DNA from: Balanoglossus misakiensis
Taxonomy: Eukaryota; Hemichordata
Assembly (NCBI GenBank): GCA_040954595.2
Contig: CM082592.2
Location: 7,936,001 to 8,000,000 of the forward strand
Length of the DNA stretch: 64,000 bases
Direction: 5' to 3'
This document shows positions 60,201 to 64,000 of this stretch, one piece after another (the stretch's first letter is position 1; each line of letters starts with the position of its first letter). The position numbers and the translations under genes were made by a program. Under the pieces are notes generated by a model. The model had not been told where the DNA came from and did not search any database. It saw only the letters and a list, made by a program, of their open reading frames with translations.

Positions 60201-63200
60201 CGCACACCGACACAGCATCAAACGCTAACTGCAAACGTAAATGGACGTAATTTCATGATTTCATTAAAATTAACTTCCTTTATCCCGATTTTTATTAAAA
60301 TATGGCGCTCATCTACGCTCTCTCCCGCGGCGTAACACGCAGACGAGAGGCATACTGGGACCAGTTATCCACAAAAGAAAGAAAACAAACCACTGGATGA
60401 GAATCTTCCGCGGAAAAAAAATCTCAACGTTTCTTTGATATTCAGTGTCATATTATTTTAACACTGGCTGTTTCATGTTTTAGAGGATTGTTAAATAGCG
60501 GTTGACCAAGTCTTTGTATTTTGTTTCAATTAAAACGTCGCGACTCGGTTATTTAAATTTTAATAGCCGCTACAAAAATGACACGCTGTTGTTTTTACCT
60601 ATGCTGAATTTATAATGCAAGTGTCGTGTGTTTTCCCTCGCTTGATTAAAATTGAATGCTCTATGTTTAAAAAGTCGACTTCTAAAAAAAAATCTCTGCT
60701 TTGAGTTGGCGTGGATGTGGATACTAATCACCCCTTCTAGGCTGGAACACTGCCGCTAATCTAGCTATAGAATCTCACACCAAGTTCAAGAAAACTGGAG
60801 TGGACGCATGCGTCGTTTGACAGCGGGTCATAAAAAACCTGACGTTCCGTTCTGAATCGCGGATGCAGGGCGACCCACCTGTCGGTGCGTGTGCCATTTT
60901 TAAAAAACAAAATGATGTGCGAAGGATACCGCCTAAAATGTCGGTGCCAAACGGGTATAAATGACCCGGGCTTTGACGGGGGTAATCGGGGTAATTTGCT
61001 GGTACATCACCGTCCATTATACATGTAGAAGTAATGTCGGTATATGAGCGACTCTTTTTTTCATGGGGACTTTATCAATCCGCTCAGCTCACCGGGGTAA
61101 GTCGTACGAGAAGAGACGAACGACACGACGACTGTAAATTCATCCCAGTGACTGGCGCGAGCCACGCATAGGCCAAGTCAGGGTTTTATCCCGATGTATC
61201 CCAGCATGCAATCCAACAGAGTGGGGGCTCGGGGAGAGAGAGAGGGAGAGGCAAACAGGTTTGCGCGGCCTTCCCCGTGCTCATGTTCTTCTTCGCATTT
61301 GTATACCAAAGCAAAGACACGGATATTTTGGGCGAATTACACGGTAGAGTCGTTCAGGCGGTGTCATTGACAGCGCCAATCGCTGACAAAAACACAGCGT
61401 TCTCCCTCCCCCAGGATAGGGCTCCAAATTACCCAAATTCTACGAAACGCAGAAAACCCAAGGTGATTTTTCTTCTTCGGATCCGAAAATGGGAACATCC
61501 TTGACAGAAGTTTGTTTGGCAGGGATCTCCCCAGGGGTTGGGTGGAGCCCTAGCAAGCCATCTTCTTTTTTTTACGAAACAGTCGCACAGTTCGTTCGTT
61601 TTGTCATCCCATCTATTGTTGTTTTGTCTATGGTTTTTACTGGCATACTAGATTAGATTCTCGTACAAATCTCCCATAAAAACGGCGCAACAAGGTGTTG
61701 CGCGACTCGACACTACAAGAGAACAACAACATCACCGCGTCACCATAGAAACGCCCCCCCCCCTTCTATTCGAAGATGACCTCCGCGGCAAAACGTATGT
61801 TCAATCGCCATTTAGTCTGCGAAAGCGGCGAATTGCTGCACGTGAAAAATATGATATGAAAATAAGCAGACTGTCAGTTGGAAAGACAGGGGCACTCGAC
61901 GAAGGCGCCAGACAACCAGAGCGTTAGCTCCATCAACAATGTCGATATAACGAACTCACAGCACGCCTGTCACCACCATACAGTGTCAGCTCCGCGAAGC
62001 ACCCAGGGACCCCCGGTCACATCTCAATTTAACATGCCCGTGTATATTATTCTCATCGTTCATATTAAAAAAAGTTACTAAACGATGTGTGATATTATAA
62101 CGATATATACAATTACTCGTCAACGGAATTAACATGTAAATAATTAATACTCTTCAGCGACGCCTGAGTGGGTGAAGTCTGAGGTAGTTGTTTGTTTAAT
62201 AAATTTGATAAACTGAAGATCCTCTGTACAGGTTGGAGAATTTAATGGCAACATGGCGGACTGGTGGCGTTAAGGTCAAAGGGGAGAGGTCATGAATTGG
62301 TACCGTTGTCGTGGCATCGAGTATTAGACAATAAATCATGCTTCATTAATATTATGTTTATCCACATACGCAATGCGCACAGACACTAGCGGATGGGCTG
62401 AGCGACAGTAAAATTAAGGATTATTAATTTTAACCCCATACCGACGAACCATTTCTGCCTGCCCAATAATCTGTGTCGGATATATAATTAATATTGATGG
62501 CACTTCCACAGGATATTGTTTGAGACAAAAATCTGTGCCGTTTTTCATAAACTGCGCGACTCTGTGTAAGTGTTTTGTCTTCCATAATCATGTCTGGCGA
62601 TATTTTGCTCATATCTACGTCACTGCTTTGACGCGGGAATATTTCACTAAACATTATCGTCCCATGCGCTGCTGCGGCTCCAAACCCACCGATGGAAGAA
62701 GCGGTTCCCGCCATACAGTATTAAAGGGTGTCTTTAACCCGGTCCCTTTTCAGAAGAGGGTTATTTTTCAACAATAGACGCACGTCAATCATTTCCCTAA
62801 TGTGATTTTCACATCTTGCCATCATATCGCAACAGCTCAAAGGTTCGAAATGGTTGGCGCCATTCCCGTGAAATGTGTCCATTTATTTATCGTCTGCAAG
62901 CTTTAATCCCAAAGTTATGTCTCGGTCGTTTGATTCGTCGTGATGCGACAGGTTCAACAAGGACTTGAATACAAAACCCAGAACTGCGGCTGCGCGGCAA
63001 TAAAATACACAATTTTTTTCTCCGCTCTCGTTTTAAATTTCTGAAATGTTTACGAAGGGGAGCCTGCAGAGAATACATTTTAAGGGGCTGCTGTCAATAT
63101 TCGCAATCGAGGAATTATGCTTAAGGGGTTCCTCCAAAGTGATTTGTCAATCACTGATGTTCAAAACGGAATAAAATTTACCATGATTATCAAGTTGCCG

Positions 63201-64000
63201 AAAATTTTGAAACAGACCCTATAAACACGCTACTAATATCGACAACGTCACAACAAATACCCCAAGTGGATTTGCGCACCGCCGAAAAATCGGTGATGTA
63301 CACTTGTACAGCACGGTACAGAAGGGATGATACTATCCAATCCGTTTAACCATGCAAGAGAGTGAGCGAACACCCTGTGTGAACGTCTGGAGAGACCGTC
63401 CTTATCCACTTCGCCAAACAGTTGTCAATTCAGCTGGGACCGCACTATCTTCCCAGCTTCTCATAGATGCATTTATTTGTAAAACAAACAATCGGGAATT
63501 GAAGTCACCCCCGGGGGTCGCGACCCTGATTGAATACCAGAATACGAACTATTTTTTCTCGTAATTGGTGCCCCTCCCCTTTAATTGTTAGGTGATTTGG
63601 TCGCCTATCTACAGCGGTAAATCAAAAACATAGCAGGCATCAGCCTGGCCTAATCTGATCAACGGACACACGTTCGTTCATCGCGCCCTACACCCCATTT
63701 GTCAAATTTCTCCTGACAAATAGCGAACAAGCATCGTCACCTTTAATGACCGACGAGCGGACGCCATATTGGATCATCCAATCCCCACCGTTCAGACAGT
63801 CCGGGCTTTTTAAACTTTTTTTTTTCGGCCTGGGTGGCATCGGTGCTCAACATCATACCCCCCAAGGAGTCGTTAAAACGCGGACATTTAACACAAGAGG
63901 CGCAGTACCCACCCTTGTATTGTTATCCCGAACAAATTGACACCGTGTCAAAGTGAAGTAGGAGCGTAATGGATCATCCAACGAGAGCTGACCACATTCA
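57231..64000. other. No gene recognised; right end of the window
   Basis: CpG-containing DNA with poly-C runs near 58097 and 61754, a ZNF143-like TCCCAGCATGCA at 61199, a YY1-like AACATGGCGG near 62250 and overlapping palindromes at 63508-63526. No coding exon of a known family was found. Confidence 0.45.

Noticed and set aside
62180-62195. TGAGGTAGTTGTTTGT, a let-7-like word with the let-7 seed
   Set aside because: Checked for a precursor hairpin with the following 60 nt; only short, mismatched pairing is possible, so a let-7 gene is not supported.

Overview
This 64 kb window is animal nuclear DNA. It has intron-containing genes with clean GT-AG junctions, a metazoan-type class I aldolase, mitochondrial-type phosphatidylserine decarboxylase, MIF-family genes, many microsatellites and long non-coding tracts. 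It is most likely a marine invertebrate, and a hemichordate, cephalochordate or similar deuterostome would fit. The sequence alone does not fix the species. No bacterial, viral or CRISPR content was seen.

Left third, 1-21 kb, gene-dense. Four genes can be assembled exon by exon with consistent splice phases. (1) PISD, phosphatidylserine decarboxylase, minus strand, 9637 down to 1028, 8 exons, 436 aa. It carries the PSDG, DYH and LGST elements of the self-processing protease-like site. Two further open first-exon candidates lie in its large third intron and join in frame at the same junction. (2) A diverged MIF/DDT-family gene, minus strand, 10941 down to 9898, 117 aa, ending only 261 bp upstream of the PISD start codon. 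(3) Fructose-bisphosphate aldolase, plus strand, coding exons 15450-17946, 364 aa, with a probable non-coding first exon ending at 11399. It is divergent from the MIF-like gene across a CRE-bearing promoter interval. (4) A conserved MIF gene, minus strand, 20626 down to 19405, 118 aa. The two MIF paralogues have identical first and second exon lengths and phases and flank the aldolase.

Right two thirds, about 20.7-64 kb, no recognisable gene. I found no conserved protein family in the open reading frames there, and the longer ones look like chance or simple-sequence frames. The tract is rich in CpG, octamer, homeodomain and YY1-like words, poly-G/poly-C runs, a strong G-quadruplex candidate, and many simple repeats (a 123-bp ATC array, CTAT/CTGT, GATA/GACA, GA and CT arrays, a 21-bp pyrimidine minisatellite, and a decayed longer-unit repeat at 27.75-28.12 kb). 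It may be an intergenic regulatory desert or the long intron of a gene whose coding exons lie outside the window.

The genes do not form a pathway: they cover phospholipid synthesis, glycolysis and a cytokine/tautomerase family. The most interesting points are the alternative PISD N-termini (possible dual organelle targeting), the tight head-to-tail MIF-like/PISD spacing with a TISU-like start, a foldback MITE in a PISD intron, and complementary G/C tracts at the ends of the conserved MIF gene's first intron.
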